64,000 bases of DNA, from the NCBI GenBank assembly GCA_051002235.1, contig JBPCMN010000021.1:1-64000 (forward strand). The letters are read 5' to 3'. Shown here piece after piece: positions 22,489 to 30,941 of this stretch (the first letter of the stretch is position 1; every line of letters starts with the position of its first letter). The position numbers and the translations under genes are program-made. Source of the stretch: JBPCMN01 sp013695115 (GTDB taxonomy: Bacteria; Actinomycetota; Acidimicrobiia; IMCC26256; JACDBD01). The notes beneath the pieces were generated by a model. That model saw only the letters and a program-made list of their open reading frames with translations, did no database searches and was not told the origin of the DNA.

Positions 22489-23261
22489 CAGGCCACCACC
22501 TCTTCGCCGGGCAGCAATACCCGGGCGCCGTTGTGGTCGGCGACGAAACGCGGCTGAGGGCCGGCGGTCGCGCCTCGGACGGCGTCGACGAACGCGTCCG
22601 CGCTCTCGAACTCACCCATCGTCACCAGGCTCCGCATCGTGGGGAAGATCAGCTCGATCTCGCCCCGCTTCGCCTGCTCGAGCGCGTCGGCGGGACGGAC
22701 CCACGCTGACTCGACCGTCTCGGTGTCGTCGTGGAGGTAGGCGTGACCCTCGGGCGCCTCGGCGACGAAGAACCAGGTGTCGTAGCGGCGGGGCGCCCCC
22801 GGCGGTGTGATCCAGTGGGAGAAGAGATGGAGGGCGCCGGCGTCGAGGAGCAGGTCCTCGCTCAACACGAAGTCGAGGAACGGGCGCTCGCCCCGGCCGA
22901 TCGCCAGCCGTGCCTGTTCGAACCGGGCCGCGGTGGCGGGGTCGTCGAAGCCGACGAGCTCACCGTCGTCGGCCCAGCGGGCGAGCACGACGCCCGCCTC
23001 CTCGAAAGACTCGCGGATCGCCGCCACCCAGAACCCCAGCCCGCCGCCGGGCAGCCCGAGCAGCTCGCTGGCCTCGGCGTCGCTCCGACCGTGCACGCGG
23101 GCCAGTAGCGCGGGATCGCGGTCGTCGTCATCGACCGCGCCTCCGGGGAAGACGTACGCGCCGGCGACAAACTCGGAATCGAGGTTGCGCCGCAGCATGA
23201 AGACCTCGAGATCGGGGTCGTCGCGAACCAGCATCACCGTCGCCGCCTCGCGGATCGTCAC
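22488..23261 (-). CDS. NUDIX hydrolase, NUDT19-like with insertion
   Basis: 257 aa. The start MTIREAATVMLVRDD and FVFPGGAVD-type strand (GAYVFPGGAVDDDDRD) are followed by an insertion of about 35 residues before the helix FWVAAIRESFEEAGVVLAR, which supplies the REx2EExG part of the Nudix box. This split arrangement is that of the NUDT19/acyl-CoA diphosphatase-like group, suggesting a CoA or nucleotide diphosphate substrate. It overlaps the MBL gene by one codon. The 66-bp spacer towards divergent selA carries no gene. Confidence 0.85.
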   Translation of the reverse strand: MTIREAATVMLVRDDPDLEVFMLRRNLDSEFVAGAYVFPGGAVDDDDRDPALLARVHGRSDAEASELLGLPGGGLGFWVAAIRESFEEAGVVLARWADDGELVGFDDPATAARFEQARLAIGRGERPFLDFVLSEDLLLDAGALHLFSHWITPPGAPRRYDTWFFVAEAPEGHAYLHDDTETVESAWVRPADALEQAKRGEIELIFPTMRSLVTMGEFESADAFVDAVRGATAGPQPRFVADHNGARVLLPGEEVVA

Positions 23262-23327
23262 CGCTCGGAAACGGGACTACGAGCGGCGGGGCCTCGGGAA
23301 GGTGGCACGACTCCTTATTCTACGAGG

Positions 23328-24662
23328 GTGGATGCGCGCCGGACGCTGCCCTCGGTGGAGCGGGTGATCCAGGAGCTCGACGGCCTCCCGCACGAGATCC
23401 TGGCCGCGTGTGCGCGCGAGGCCGTCGCTGCCGCCCGGGCGCAGGCCGAGCGAGGAGACCCGGTCGACCCGGACGACGTGATCGGCGACGCGAAACAGCG
23501 GGCGACGGCGATCGGCGCAGCGCTGCTCCGTCCCGTGCTCAACGCCACCGGTGTGCTCATCCACACCAACCTCGGGCGGGCTCCCGTCGCCGAGGACGCG
23601 CTCGACGCGGCGCGGCAGGTAGCGGCGGGCTACTCCAATCTCGAGTACCGCCTCGACACCGGCGAGCGGGGATCGCGCCACGAGCACGCCGGTGCGCTGC
23701 TGGCGCAGGCGTGCGGCGCCGAGGCCGGCCTGGTCGTCAACAACAACGCCGCCGCGGTGCTGCTGGCGTTGGCGGCGCTCGCGCGCGGGAGGGAGGTCGT
23801 CGTCTCGCGCGGCGAGCTGGTCGAGATCGGCGGCGGCTTCCGGGTGCCCGAGATCATGGCCGAGTCGGGCTGCCGGCTCGTCGAGGTCGGGACGACGAAC
23901 CGGACCCGACGCGCCGACTACGTCGAGGCGATCGGTCCCGAGACCGCGCTCGTCCTCAAGGTCCACGCGTCCAACTACCGCATGGTCGGCTTCGTCGAGA
24001 CCACCCCGGTGAGCGAGCTCGTCACCCTCGGGCCGCCGGTGATCGTCGACGCGGGGTCGGGCCTGCTCGACGAGTCGACCCCGTGGCTCCCACGCCGGCC
24101 GTCCTGGCTGCGCGACGAGCCCGGGGTGCGCCAGGCCCTCGAGGCGGGCGCGGCGCTGGTCACGTTCTCGGGCGACAAGCTCCTCGGTGGACCGCAGGCC
24201 GGCATCCTCGCGGGTCGCGCCGACCTGATCGGGTCGGTGGCCCGACACCCGCTGGCGCGGGCGACCCGGGCCGACAAGATGACTCTCGCCGCCCTCCAGG
24301 CCGTCGCCTTCTCCTACCTCTCCGGCGACGCCACCGGGATCCCGCTCTGGCGCATGGCGACCGGTTCGGTCGACGACCTGAGCGCTCGAGCCGAGGTCAT
24401 CGCGGCCGGCGTCCCCGGGGGCAAGGTCGTCGACACCGAGGCGGTGGCCGGGGGTGGAGCCTTGCCGGGCCTGACGATCCCGTCGGCCGGAGTCGGGGTG
24501 GACGCGCCGGGTCCCAGCGGTGAGCGCCTCCTCGCCCGCCTGCGCGAGCACGGCGTGGTCGCGCGCCTGGAAGACGACACGGTGGTGTGCGACCTGCGCA
24601 CGATCGATCCGCTGGACGACACCAATCTGGCGGAGGCGCTCCGGACCGCATGCGCGTCGTAG
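23328..24662 (+). CDS. selA: L-seryl-tRNA(Sec) selenium transferase
   Basis: 444 aa, a fold-type I PLP enzyme that converts Ser-tRNA(Sec) to Sec-tRNA(Sec) with selenophosphate. Visible: RPVLNATGVLIHTNLGRAPV (67-87), SNLEYRLDTGERGSRHEHAGALL, NNNAAAVLL, the PLP Lys284 in TFSGDKLLGGPQAG, and RADKMTLAALQAV. Full length for bacterial SelA. Start is GTG 23328. The end overlaps selB by 13 bp, so both are translated from one message. No selD or tRNA-Sec gene is in the window. Confidence 0.95.
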   Translation: MDARRTLPSVERVIQELDGLPHEILAACAREAVAAARAQAERGDPVDPDDVIGDAKQRATAIGAALLRPVLNATGVLIHTNLGRAPVAEDALDAARQVAAGYSNLEYRLDTGERGSRHEHAGALLAQACGAEAGLVVNNNAAAVLLALAALARGREVVVSRGELVEIGGGFRVPEIMAESGCRLVEVGTTNRTRRADYVEAIGPETALVLKVHASNYRMVGFVETTPVSELVTLGPPVIVDAGSGLLDESTPWLPRRPSWLRDEPGVRQALEAGAALVTFSGDKLLGGPQAGILAGRADLIGSVARHPLARATRADKMTLAALQAVAFSYLSGDATGIPLWRMATGSVDDLSARAEVIAAGVPGGKVVDTEAVAGGGALPGLTIPSAGVGVDAPGPSGERLLARLREHGVVARLEDDTVVCDLRTIDPLDDTNLAEALRTACAS

Positions 24663-26449
24663 CCACCGCGGGACACGTCGACCACGGCAAGTCGTCACTG
24701 GTGCGGGCGCTGACCGGCACCGACCCCGACCGCTTCCCGGAGGAGAAGGAGCGGGGCCTGACAATCGATCTCGGGTTCGCGTTCGCCACGCTCCCGTCGG
24801 GCCAGGAGATCGGCTTCGTCGACGTCCCCGGGCACGTCCGGTTCATCAAAAACATGCTCGCGGGTGTCGGGGCGGTCGACGTCGTGCTCCTCGTGGTCGC
24901 GGCCAACGAGGGCTGGATGCCCCAGAGCGAGGAGCACCTACGCATCGTCGAACTGCTCGGCGTGCGCCACGGCCTGGTCGCGCTCACGAAGGCCGACACC
25001 GTCGACGACGAAACCGTCGAGCTCGCCCGACTCGAGCTCGACGACCACCTCGCGGGCTCGGCGCTCGAGCACGCGACCGTGGTCGTGTGCGACTCGGTCT
25101 CGGGCCGGGGACTGGACGACCTGCGTCGCGCCCTCGACGCCGCGCTCGCAGGCGCGCCCGCGCCCGCCGACCGCGGCCGGCCGCGACTGTGGGTCGATCG
25201 GGTGTTCGCGGCGAAGGGCGCGGGGACGGTCGTGACCGGCACGCTGACGGGTGGCAGCCTGCGCGTCGACGAAGAGGTGCAGATCGGGCCGCGCGCCCGC
25301 CGCGGCCGGATCCGCGCCATCGAGACCGCGCACCGCCAGGTCGAGACCGTCGGCCCCGGTACCCGCGTCGCCCTCAACCTCGCCGGCATCGACTACGACC
25401 AGATCGCCCGCGGCGACGGAGTGATCAAGACCGGCCAATGGGTGCAGACCAGTGTCTTCGACGTCGCGCTGCGGGCCATGGGCGGGAAGGACTTCCCCAA
25501 GCGGGCGCGGGTGCAGTGCTACGTCGGGTCGGGCGAGTACGAGGGACGGCTCCGGGTACTCGACGGGGAGCGACGCTTCGCCCGGCTGCGGCTGGAACGG
25601 CCCGCCCCCCTGGCGCCGGGCGACCACCTCGTCCTCCGCGACTCCGGCCGGCGCCGGACCATCGGCGGCGCCGAGGTCCTCGACGTCGCTCCGGAGGACA
25701 AGGCCCGCGACGCGCCGGCGCGCCTGTCCCTGCCCCCGGGTCCGCGCCTGCTCGCGGCACACCGGTGGCTGGAGGTGGAGGCGCTGGGGCCCCTGGTGGG
25801 AGCAGGACCGGGAGAGGTGACGGCGCTGGCCGACGATCTCGAGGCGGCGGGCGACGCGGTCCGCGTCGAGCGCTGGCTGGTGGCCACGCCCGAGCTGGCG
25901 CGCGTGAGAGAGCTGGTCGCCGAGCGCGTCGAGACCCACCATCGCGACCACCCGCTCGAACCTGGCGTCGAGGTGCAGACGCTCGCAACCGCCGTCCGGG
26001 TCGATCCCGCCCGGCTGCGCGCCGCAATCACCAGCGGCGACGGGCTGGTGGTGGAACGGGGCGTGGTCCGGCTGGCGTCCCACCGTGGTCGGGTCGCCGA
26101 CTCGCCCGAGGCGCAGGCACTCATCGCCCGGCTCGAGGCCGAGCCGTTCGCGCCTCCCGATCCCGCGACGCTCGACGCCGATGGCGGTCTTGTGCGCACG
26201 CTGGTGCGCGAAGGCGCGCTCGTCGACCTGGACGGAATCGTGTTCGCGGCCGCCGCGCTCGACGACGCGCGGGCGCGGGTTCAGGACGCGCTGCGGGAGC
26301 GGGGGTCGTTGACGGTGGCCGACGCGCGCGACCTGCTCGGCTCCACCCGCAAATTCGTCCTGCCGATCCTCAACCGCCTCGACGCTGAAGGCGTGACGAG
26401 GCGCCGCGGCGACGAGCGGATCCCGGGCGCGGCAACGCTGCGGGGCTGA
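24650..26449 (+). CDS. selB: Selenocysteine-specific elongation factor
   Basis: 599 aa. The GTPase domain has AGHVDHGKSSL, the switch EERGLTIDLGFA, DVPGH and the G4 motif LTKAD; two beta-barrel domains follow (GAGTVVTGTLTGGSL), then the SelB-specific winged-helix domains that read the SECIS hairpin (PLEPGVEVQTLATAV..., LTVADARDLLGSTRKFVLPILNRLDAEGVTRRRGDER). It delivers Sec-tRNA to the ribosome at UGA codons. ATG 24650 matches the family start MRVVATAGHVDHGK and lies within the end of selA. Slightly short of E. coli SelB (614 aa) but complete. Confidence 0.95.
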   Translation: MRVVATAGHVDHGKSSLVRALTGTDPDRFPEEKERGLTIDLGFAFATLPSGQEIGFVDVPGHVRFIKNMLAGVGAVDVVLLVVAANEGWMPQSEEHLRIVELLGVRHGLVALTKADTVDDETVELARLELDDHLAGSALEHATVVVCDSVSGRGLDDLRRALDAALAGAPAPADRGRPRLWVDRVFAAKGAGTVVTGTLTGGSLRVDEEVQIGPRARRGRIRAIETAHRQVETVGPGTRVALNLAGIDYDQIARGDGVIKTGQWVQTSVFDVALRAMGGKDFPKRARVQCYVGSGEYEGRLRVLDGERRFARLRLERPAPLAPGDHLVLRDSGRRRTIGGAEVLDVAPEDKARDAPARLSLPPGPRLLAAHRWLEVEALGPLVGAGPGEVTALADDLEAAGDAVRVERWLVATPELARVRELVAERVETHHRDHPLEPGVEVQTLATAVRVDPARLRAAITSGDGLVVERGVVRLASHRGRVADSPEAQALIARLEAEPFAPPDPATLDADGGLVRTLVREGALVDLDGIVFAAAALDDARARVQDALRERGSLTVADARDLLGSTRKFVLPILNRLDAEGVTRRRGDERIPGAATLRG

Positions 26450-26467
26450 CGCTCAGGCGGGCGGGGC

Positions 26468-26734
26468 TCAGGTCGGCGCGGGCGTGACGAGGAGTCGGCG
26501 CTCGGCTTCGGTGAGGCCGCCCCAGATGCCGTGTTGCTCGCCGACGCCGACCGCGTAGTCGAGACACTCGCTCCTGACCGGGCACAGCGCGCAGATCGAC
26601 TTGGCATGGCCTTCGCGGGCGTCGCGCTCGTCCTTCCGCTCGGCGTAGGTGGGCGGAAAGAAGAGGGCCGACTCCGGCCCGCGACAGGCCGCCTGCAACT
26701 GCCACGTCCTGTCCTGGACCATCCGGACGGCCAC
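26468..26734 (-). CDS. WhiB-family Fe-S transcriptional regulator (WhiB4 context)
   Basis: 88 aa. All four cluster ligands are present: Cys17 (AACRGPE), Cys48, Cys51 and Cys57 (SICALCPVRSEC), followed by the G[IV]WGG turn (HGIWGGLTEAERR). The usual basic C-terminal DNA-binding tail is short. GTG 26734 is preceded by a G-rich SD; ATG 26722 is possible. WhiB proteins carry a redox/NO-sensitive 4Fe-4S cluster and bind sigma factor region 4. It stands beside NfeD and two ArsA-like ATPases; in mycobacteria whiB4 adjoins an ArsA pair, which suggests the same orthologous group. Confidence 0.93.
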   Translation of the reverse strand: MAVRMVQDRTWQLQAACRGPESALFFPPTYAERKDERDAREGHAKSICALCPVRSECLDYAVGVGEQHGIWGGLTEAERRLLVTPAPT

Positions 26735-26824
26735 GGATCCCCCCTCGTCCTCCGCGCGCCCCTCGGGGCGAACGTATACCGGACCTCCCGAATCGACAAG
26801 GGTTGAAATCGGCGAATCAGGGCG

Positions 26825-28192
26825 CTAGTGGCGGTAGTCGCGGGCGCCACCCTCCTCGGGCTCGACCTCGAGGACCAGCCCGTCGACCGCCACCACCCGC
26901 ACCGCGCCCCCGGCTTCGATGGGTGTGGCGCGGTTGGTGCGGGCGCGCCAGCGCGCTCCCTCGATGACGACGACGCCCTCGGGCGCCACGTCGACCTCGG
27001 CCTCGCCCATCCCGCCGATCATCCCCTCCCGCCCGACCGTCGGAGTCGAGAACCGGCTGCGGATCACCGTCGGCATGGCGCCGAGCATGAACAGCGCGGT
27101 GCCGACGGTGACGATCGCCAGCACCCACCACGGTGGGTCGAGCCGGGATGACCCGCCATAGAGCGTGAGCGAGCCGGCGACGAGCGCGCCTGTGCCGATA
27201 ACGGTCCACACTCCGGTCCGCCCGGCCTGCACGTCGATCGCGTACCCGAACACCGCCAGCATCAGCAGGCCGACCGCCCACCACTCGACGGGCAGGTGGG
27301 AGAACCCGATGAACGCGCCGACGAGCGCGACCGCGCCGGTGAGGCCGGCGAGGCCGATGGCGGCGGTGTAGAACTCGAAGACCATCAGCGCGAGCCCAGC
27401 CACGAACAGCAGATACGCGATCGACGGGCTCGTGAGCGTGTGGAGCACCTGGGCGTCGAGCGGCAGCCGGTTGAAGCGGATCTCCTGGTTCGGTTGGCGC
27501 CGCCGGTCGGTGCCCTTCCCGATGACCTTGGCCGTCTGCAGCTCCTGCTCGCCGGCGGCGGTGGTGACGACGCGACCGTCGAGCGAGACGATCAGCTCGC
27601 CCAGGGTCGGCTCGAGGACGTTGACCGCGCCGGCGCGCCGGGCCTGCTCACCCGAGAGCCGTTCATCGGCGAGGCGGCGGGCACCCTCGGGCTCGCGGTC
27701 GGTCGCCTCCGCCAGCGTGGCGAGGTCGTCGGCAACCTGGGCTTCGGGCGGCTCGCCCGGCCGGTCGAGCCGCAGCGGCACCGCCGGGCCCACCGCCGAT
27801 CCCGACGAGACCGACGCGATGTGCGCGGCTTCGACGAGCAGCGTGGCCGCGCCCTGGGCATCGGAGCCCGACGGCCCGACCCACGCGACCACCGGAACGC
27901 CCGATTCGCGGATCGCGCGCGCCGCCGAGTCGACGTCTACGTCGACAGCGCCCGCCGAGTCGATCTGGAGCACGAGCAGGGTCGAGCCGCGCTCGTTGGC
28001 GTCGCGCACCGAGCTCCGCACGAGCGACAGGTTGGGCGGGTCGAGCAGCCCTTCCACCTGCACCACGTCGATTCCGGCCGGCTCTCCCGCCGCCGCGGGT
28101 GCGCCCCCGACCCACGAGAGCGCGGCCGCCACTCCAAGCGCACCGAGAGCGGCGAGGCGGCGGGCGATGGAACGCCGAGGCGGGCGCGGCAT
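26825..28192 (-). CDS. NfeD-family membrane protein with ClpP-like domain, catalytic residues apparently lost
   Basis: 455 aa. A cleavable signal (MPRPPRRSIARRLAALGALG...APAAAGEP) leads to an extracytoplasmic ClpP/SppA-like domain (about 40-210), then five or six membrane helices (about 250-375) and a C-terminal OB-fold NfeD domain (FSTPTVGREGMIGGMGEAEVDVAPEGVVVIEGARWRARTN). Active NfeD proteases have Ser in ASAG and a Lys in the helix after; here the matching stretch is GPSGSDAQGAATLL and the Lys helix reads DLATLAEATDRE, so neither residue is seen. ATG 28192 precedes the signal peptide. Likely role: membrane-quality or raft-type scaffold; divergent from the ArsA-like gene by 25 bp. Confidence 0.82.
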   Translation of the reverse strand: MPRPPRRSIARRLAALGALGVAAALSWVGGAPAAAGEPAGIDVVQVEGLLDPPNLSLVRSSVRDANERGSTLLVLQIDSAGAVDVDVDSAARAIRESGVPVVAWVGPSGSDAQGAATLLVEAAHIASVSSGSAVGPAVPLRLDRPGEPPEAQVADDLATLAEATDREPEGARRLADERLSGEQARRAGAVNVLEPTLGELIVSLDGRVVTTAAGEQELQTAKVIGKGTDRRRQPNQEIRFNRLPLDAQVLHTLTSPSIAYLLFVAGLALMVFEFYTAAIGLAGLTGAVALVGAFIGFSHLPVEWWAVGLLMLAVFGYAIDVQAGRTGVWTVIGTGALVAGSLTLYGGSSRLDPPWWVLAIVTVGTALFMLGAMPTVIRSRFSTPTVGREGMIGGMGEAEVDVAPEGVVVIEGARWRARTNRATPIEAGGAVRVVAVDGLVLEVEPEEGGARDYRH

Positions 28193-28217
28193 GAGGGCTC
28201 CCGTAGCATGAACGGCG

Positions 28218-29186
28218 ATGGAGCTCGAGCGCTTCTGCTCCACTTCTCGGGTCGTGATCGTGGCGGGAAAAGGTGGCGTCGGAAAGACGACGGTCACCGC
28301 TGCCCTCGCCACGGCGGCGGCTCGCGCGGGCACGAGCGTGCTGATCGTGGAGGTCGAGGGCAAATCGGGGCTGGCAACGGCGTTCGGGCGCCCGCCGCTC
28401 ACCTACGAGGAAGCCGAGCTGCGGCCCGGCGTGACGGCTCGCACGCTCACGCCCGACGAGGCGCTGCTCGAGTACCTCGAGACCCACGGGCTGAAGCGCA
28501 TCTCGAAGCGCCTGGTGAAGTCGGGCGCGCTCGACGTGGTTTCGACCGCCGTCCCCGGCATGAAGGACATCCTCGTCCTCGGCAAGGTCAAGGCGATCGA
28601 CGTCGAGTCGCGCTTCAACCTGATCATCGTGGACGCACCCGCCGCCGGCCACGCGGTGACCTTCCTCACCTCGCCGCGCGGTCTCCTCGACGCGGTCAAG
28701 GTCGGGCCGATCAACGCCCAGGCCAACGCGGTGATCGAGCTGCTCGCCGATCCCGCCCGCTGCCAGGTGATGCTGGTCACGATCCCGGAGGAGACTCCGG
28801 TCAACGAGCTCGTCGACACCGCGTACACCCTCGAGGACCGCGTGGGAATCAAGCTCGCGCCAGTCGTCATCAACGGTTGCGCGCCCGCGATCGCCGGGCT
28901 CGACGAGAAGGCGCCGAGCGCCGAGGAGGTCGAGCGCGACGCCGGCGTGGCCGACGTGTTCGTGCGCCCGCAGGAGGCCGTCGACCTGGCCGCCGCCGCC
29001 GCCTTCCGCGCCGAGCGCCATGCCCTCCAGCAGGAGCAGGCCGACCGCCTTGCCCGGCGGCTGCCGCTGCCCCAGATACGCCTGCCGTTCCTCTACACCG
29101 CCGACCTCGGGCCGGCCGAGGTCGAGCTGCTCGCCGACGTCTTCACCGCCGAGGTCGAGGCGCTGCCGGTGCCGGCGCGGACTTGA
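28218..29186 (+). CDS. ArsA/Get3-like ATPase, first of a pair (Rv3679-like)
   Basis: 322 aa with the deviant Walker A VAGKGGVGKTTVTAALATAAA, LIVEVEGKSG, and switch-like IIVDAPAAGHAVTFLTSPRG. It lacks the Cys metalloid site of true ArsA. Together with the next gene it matches the actinobacterial ArsA-like pair that in M. tuberculosis is Rv3679-Rv3680, beside whiB4. Such ATPases form hetero-oligomers and are linked to handling of redox-active metabolites. Only a repeat-filled 85-bp spacer separates it from the partner, so they are probably co-transcribed. Confidence 0.88.
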   Translation: MELERFCSTSRVVIVAGKGGVGKTTVTAALATAAARAGTSVLIVEVEGKSGLATAFGRPPLTYEEAELRPGVTARTLTPDEALLEYLETHGLKRISKRLVKSGALDVVSTAVPGMKDILVLGKVKAIDVESRFNLIIVDAPAAGHAVTFLTSPRGLLDAVKVGPINAQANAVIELLADPARCQVMLVTIPEETPVNELVDTAYTLEDRVGIKLAPVVINGCAPAIAGLDEKAPSAEEVERDAGVADVFVRPQEAVDLAAAAAFRAERHALQQEQADRLARRLPLPQIRLPFLYTADLGPAEVELLADVFTAEVEALPVPART

Positions 29187-29271
29187 GGCGAGCGACCGCG
29201 GCGCAGGGATCCTGCGCCGCAGCAAGCCGGGGCCCGAGCGGCCCGGCCCGACGGGCCGGGAGCGGAAGAGG
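29187..29271 (+). repeat. Intergenic palindromic spacer, copy E
   Basis: Begins GGCGAGCGACC like copy C, then a perfect stem GCGGCGCAGG-GAT-CCTGCGCCGC (29198-29220), a linker with CGAGCGG, a second perfect stem CCCGGCCC-GAC-GGGCCGGG (29242-29260), and AGCGGAAGAGG immediately before the ATG of the second ArsA-like gene. The final GGAAGAGG can serve as ribosome-binding site. It is the most divergent member of the set. Confidence 0.5.
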
Positions 29272-30441
29272 ATGAGCGACCACCTGACCGAGCTGGTCGC
29301 CGAGCGCGGCATCGTCGTGTGCTGCGGGACCGGCGGGGTCGGCAAGACGACGGTCTCGGCCGTGCTCGCGGTCGAGGGCGCTCGGCGGGGCCGCAACGCC
29401 GTCGTCGTCACGATCGACCCGGCCAAGCGTCTCGCCAACACCCTCGGGCTCAATGCGCTGTCGAACACCGCCCACGAGATCGACCGACGGCTGTGGGACC
29501 CCGATGGCAACGCGCCGGCAGGGGGCCGGTTGTCGGCGCTCATGCTCGACACCAAGTCGACGTTCGACGGGCTGGTGGCGAAGTACTCCGGTGATCCCGA
29601 GCAGGTCGACCGCATCCTGGACAACCGCTTCTACCGCAGCATCTCGGGCGCGCTGTCGGGCACGCAGGAGTACATGGCCATGGAGAAGCTCTACGAGCTC
29701 CACGAGGAGGGCGGCTACGAGTTGATCGTCGTCGACACGCCGCCCACGCGTCACGCCCTCGACTTCCTCGACGCGCCCCGGCGCCTGACCTCGCTGCTCG
29801 ACAACCGGATCTTCCGGATGCTGATGATGCCGACCCGGGCCTACCTGCGGGTCGCGGGCCGGGCGGTGCAGGCGTTCCTGCGGACGGTGTCGAAAGTGGT
29901 CGGCGCCGAGGCGATCGACGACGTGGTTGCGTTCTTCCGCGCGTTCGAGGGCATGGAGGAGGGCTTCCGTGACCGCGCCGTCCATGTGCTCGAGCTGCTG
30001 GCGGGCGGGGAGACCAGCTTCGTGCTGGTGACATCACCCCGGCGGGACGCGGTCGACGAGGCCACGTTCTTCGCCAGCAAGCTGGCCGAGAGCGACCTGC
30101 CCGTCGACGCCCTGATCGTGAACCGGGTGCACCCCCGCTTCGGCGAGGAACGGCCCGAGGGTCTGCGGGCGCGGGCGGCGACGTTGGCGACGACGGACGG
30201 CGATCCCGAGCGGCACGGCGCGGCCGAGCGGTTGACCGCCCTGTACTCCAACCTGGCCGACTTCCAGGAGGTCTCGGAGCGAGAACGGGGCCAGTTCGAG
30301 GGCATGAAGGCACGGGTCGAGGATGCGGCGGTGACGTACGTGCCGTTCCTGGCCCGCGACGTGTACGACTTCGACGCGCTGTCCGAAGTCGGCCGGCACG
30401 TGTTCGCGTCCGGGGGCGCCCCGGCGCGAGCTGCAGGCTAG
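29272..30441 (+). CDS. ArsA/Get3-like ATPase, second of a pair (Rv3680-like)
   Basis: 389 aa. Walker A is CCGTGGVGKTTVSAVLAVEGA, followed by VVTIDPAKRLANTLGL and VVDTPPTRHALDFLDAP, all standard for the ArsA family. A helical insertion rich in Met/Arg (RIFRMLMMPTRAYLRVAGRAVQAFLRTVSKVVG) may contact membrane or partner. ATG 29272 follows GGAAGAGG. The end is 11 bp from a receiver-domain gene. The pair probably works as a complex at the membrane. Confidence 0.88.
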   Translation: MSDHLTELVAERGIVVCCGTGGVGKTTVSAVLAVEGARRGRNAVVVTIDPAKRLANTLGLNALSNTAHEIDRRLWDPDGNAPAGGRLSALMLDTKSTFDGLVAKYSGDPEQVDRILDNRFYRSISGALSGTQEYMAMEKLYELHEEGGYELIVVDTPPTRHALDFLDAPRRLTSLLDNRIFRMLMMPTRAYLRVAGRAVQAFLRTVSKVVGAEAIDDVVAFFRAFEGMEEGFRDRAVHVLELLAGGETSFVLVTSPRRDAVDEATFFASKLAESDLPVDALIVNRVHPRFGEERPEGLRARAATLATTDGDPERHGAAERLTALYSNLADFQEVSERERGQFEGMKARVEDAAVTYVPFLARDVYDFDALSEVGRHVFASGGAPARAAG

Positions 30442-30452
30442 GTTCGCCGCCG

Positions 30453-30842
30453 ATGAGCACGATCATCGTCGCCGCCGACGCCGAGTGGGTCCGCGACCAG
30501 GTGCGGTCGGCGTTCGTCTCACCGGGCCAGGAGGTCGTGGAGGTCACCCGCGGGCAGGACGTACGCGACGCGGTGGCGCGGGAGCAGCCCGACCTGGTGA
30601 TCCTCGACCTTCAGATCGGCAACATGGGCGGAGTCGCGGTCGCGATCGATCTGCGCCTGGAGGAGTCGGCCGGCCGGCTGCCGCGCTCGAAGATCCTGCT
30701 ACTGCTCGACCGCGAGGCCGACCGGTTCCTGGCCAAGCGCGCCGACGTCGACGCCGAACTGGTCAAGCCGATCGACGCCGGCATCCTCCGCCGGGCTGCC
30801 AAGCAACTACTCGAGGGCGAGCCGGTGGGTGCCCGGTCCTAG
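30453..30842 (+). CDS. Stand-alone response-regulator receiver protein
   Basis: 129 aa, a CheY-like receiver with no output domain. Phospho-acceptor Asp is in LVILDLQIGNMGG (about residue 52), acidic pair in VAADAEW, and Lys in ELVKPIDAGILRRAAKQLL; Ser/Thr of strand 4 is replaced by Leu (ILLLLDREAD). It may relay signals to an unlinked kinase or titrate phosphate. Its ATG is 11 bp after the ArsA-like gene, and tRNA-Pro starts 11 bp after its stop, so this is the end of the ArsA operon. Confidence 0.85.
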   Translation: MSTIIVAADAEWVRDQVRSAFVSPGQEVVEVTRGQDVRDAVAREQPDLVILDLQIGNMGGVAVAIDLRLEESAGRLPRSKILLLLDREADRFLAKRADVDAELVKPIDAGILRRAAKQLLEGEPVGARS

Positions 30843-30853
30843 ACTGAGCAGTT

Positions 30854-30928
30854 CGGGACGTAGCGCAGTTTGGTTAGCGCGCAGCGTTCGGGACGCTGAG
30901 GTCGCGGGTTCAAATCCCGCCGTCCCGA
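30854..30928 (+). tRNA. tRNA-Pro (anticodon CGG)
   Basis: A cloverleaf can be drawn: acceptor CGGGACG / CGTCCCG with discriminator A, D-arm GCGC...GCGC, anticodon stem CAGCG / CGCTG with loop TTCGGGA (anticodon CGG), and T-arm GCGGG-TTCAAAT-CCCGC. The CCA end is not encoded. It reads codon CCG, common in this GC-rich genome. Confidence 0.95.
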
Positions 30929-30941
30929 CTCAGAAGAACGA

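Noticed and set aside
23262..23327. tRNA-Sec gene in the NUDIX/selA spacer
   Set aside because: The spacer is 66 bp, too short for a tRNA-Sec of about 90-100 nt, and no cloverleaf can be drawn.
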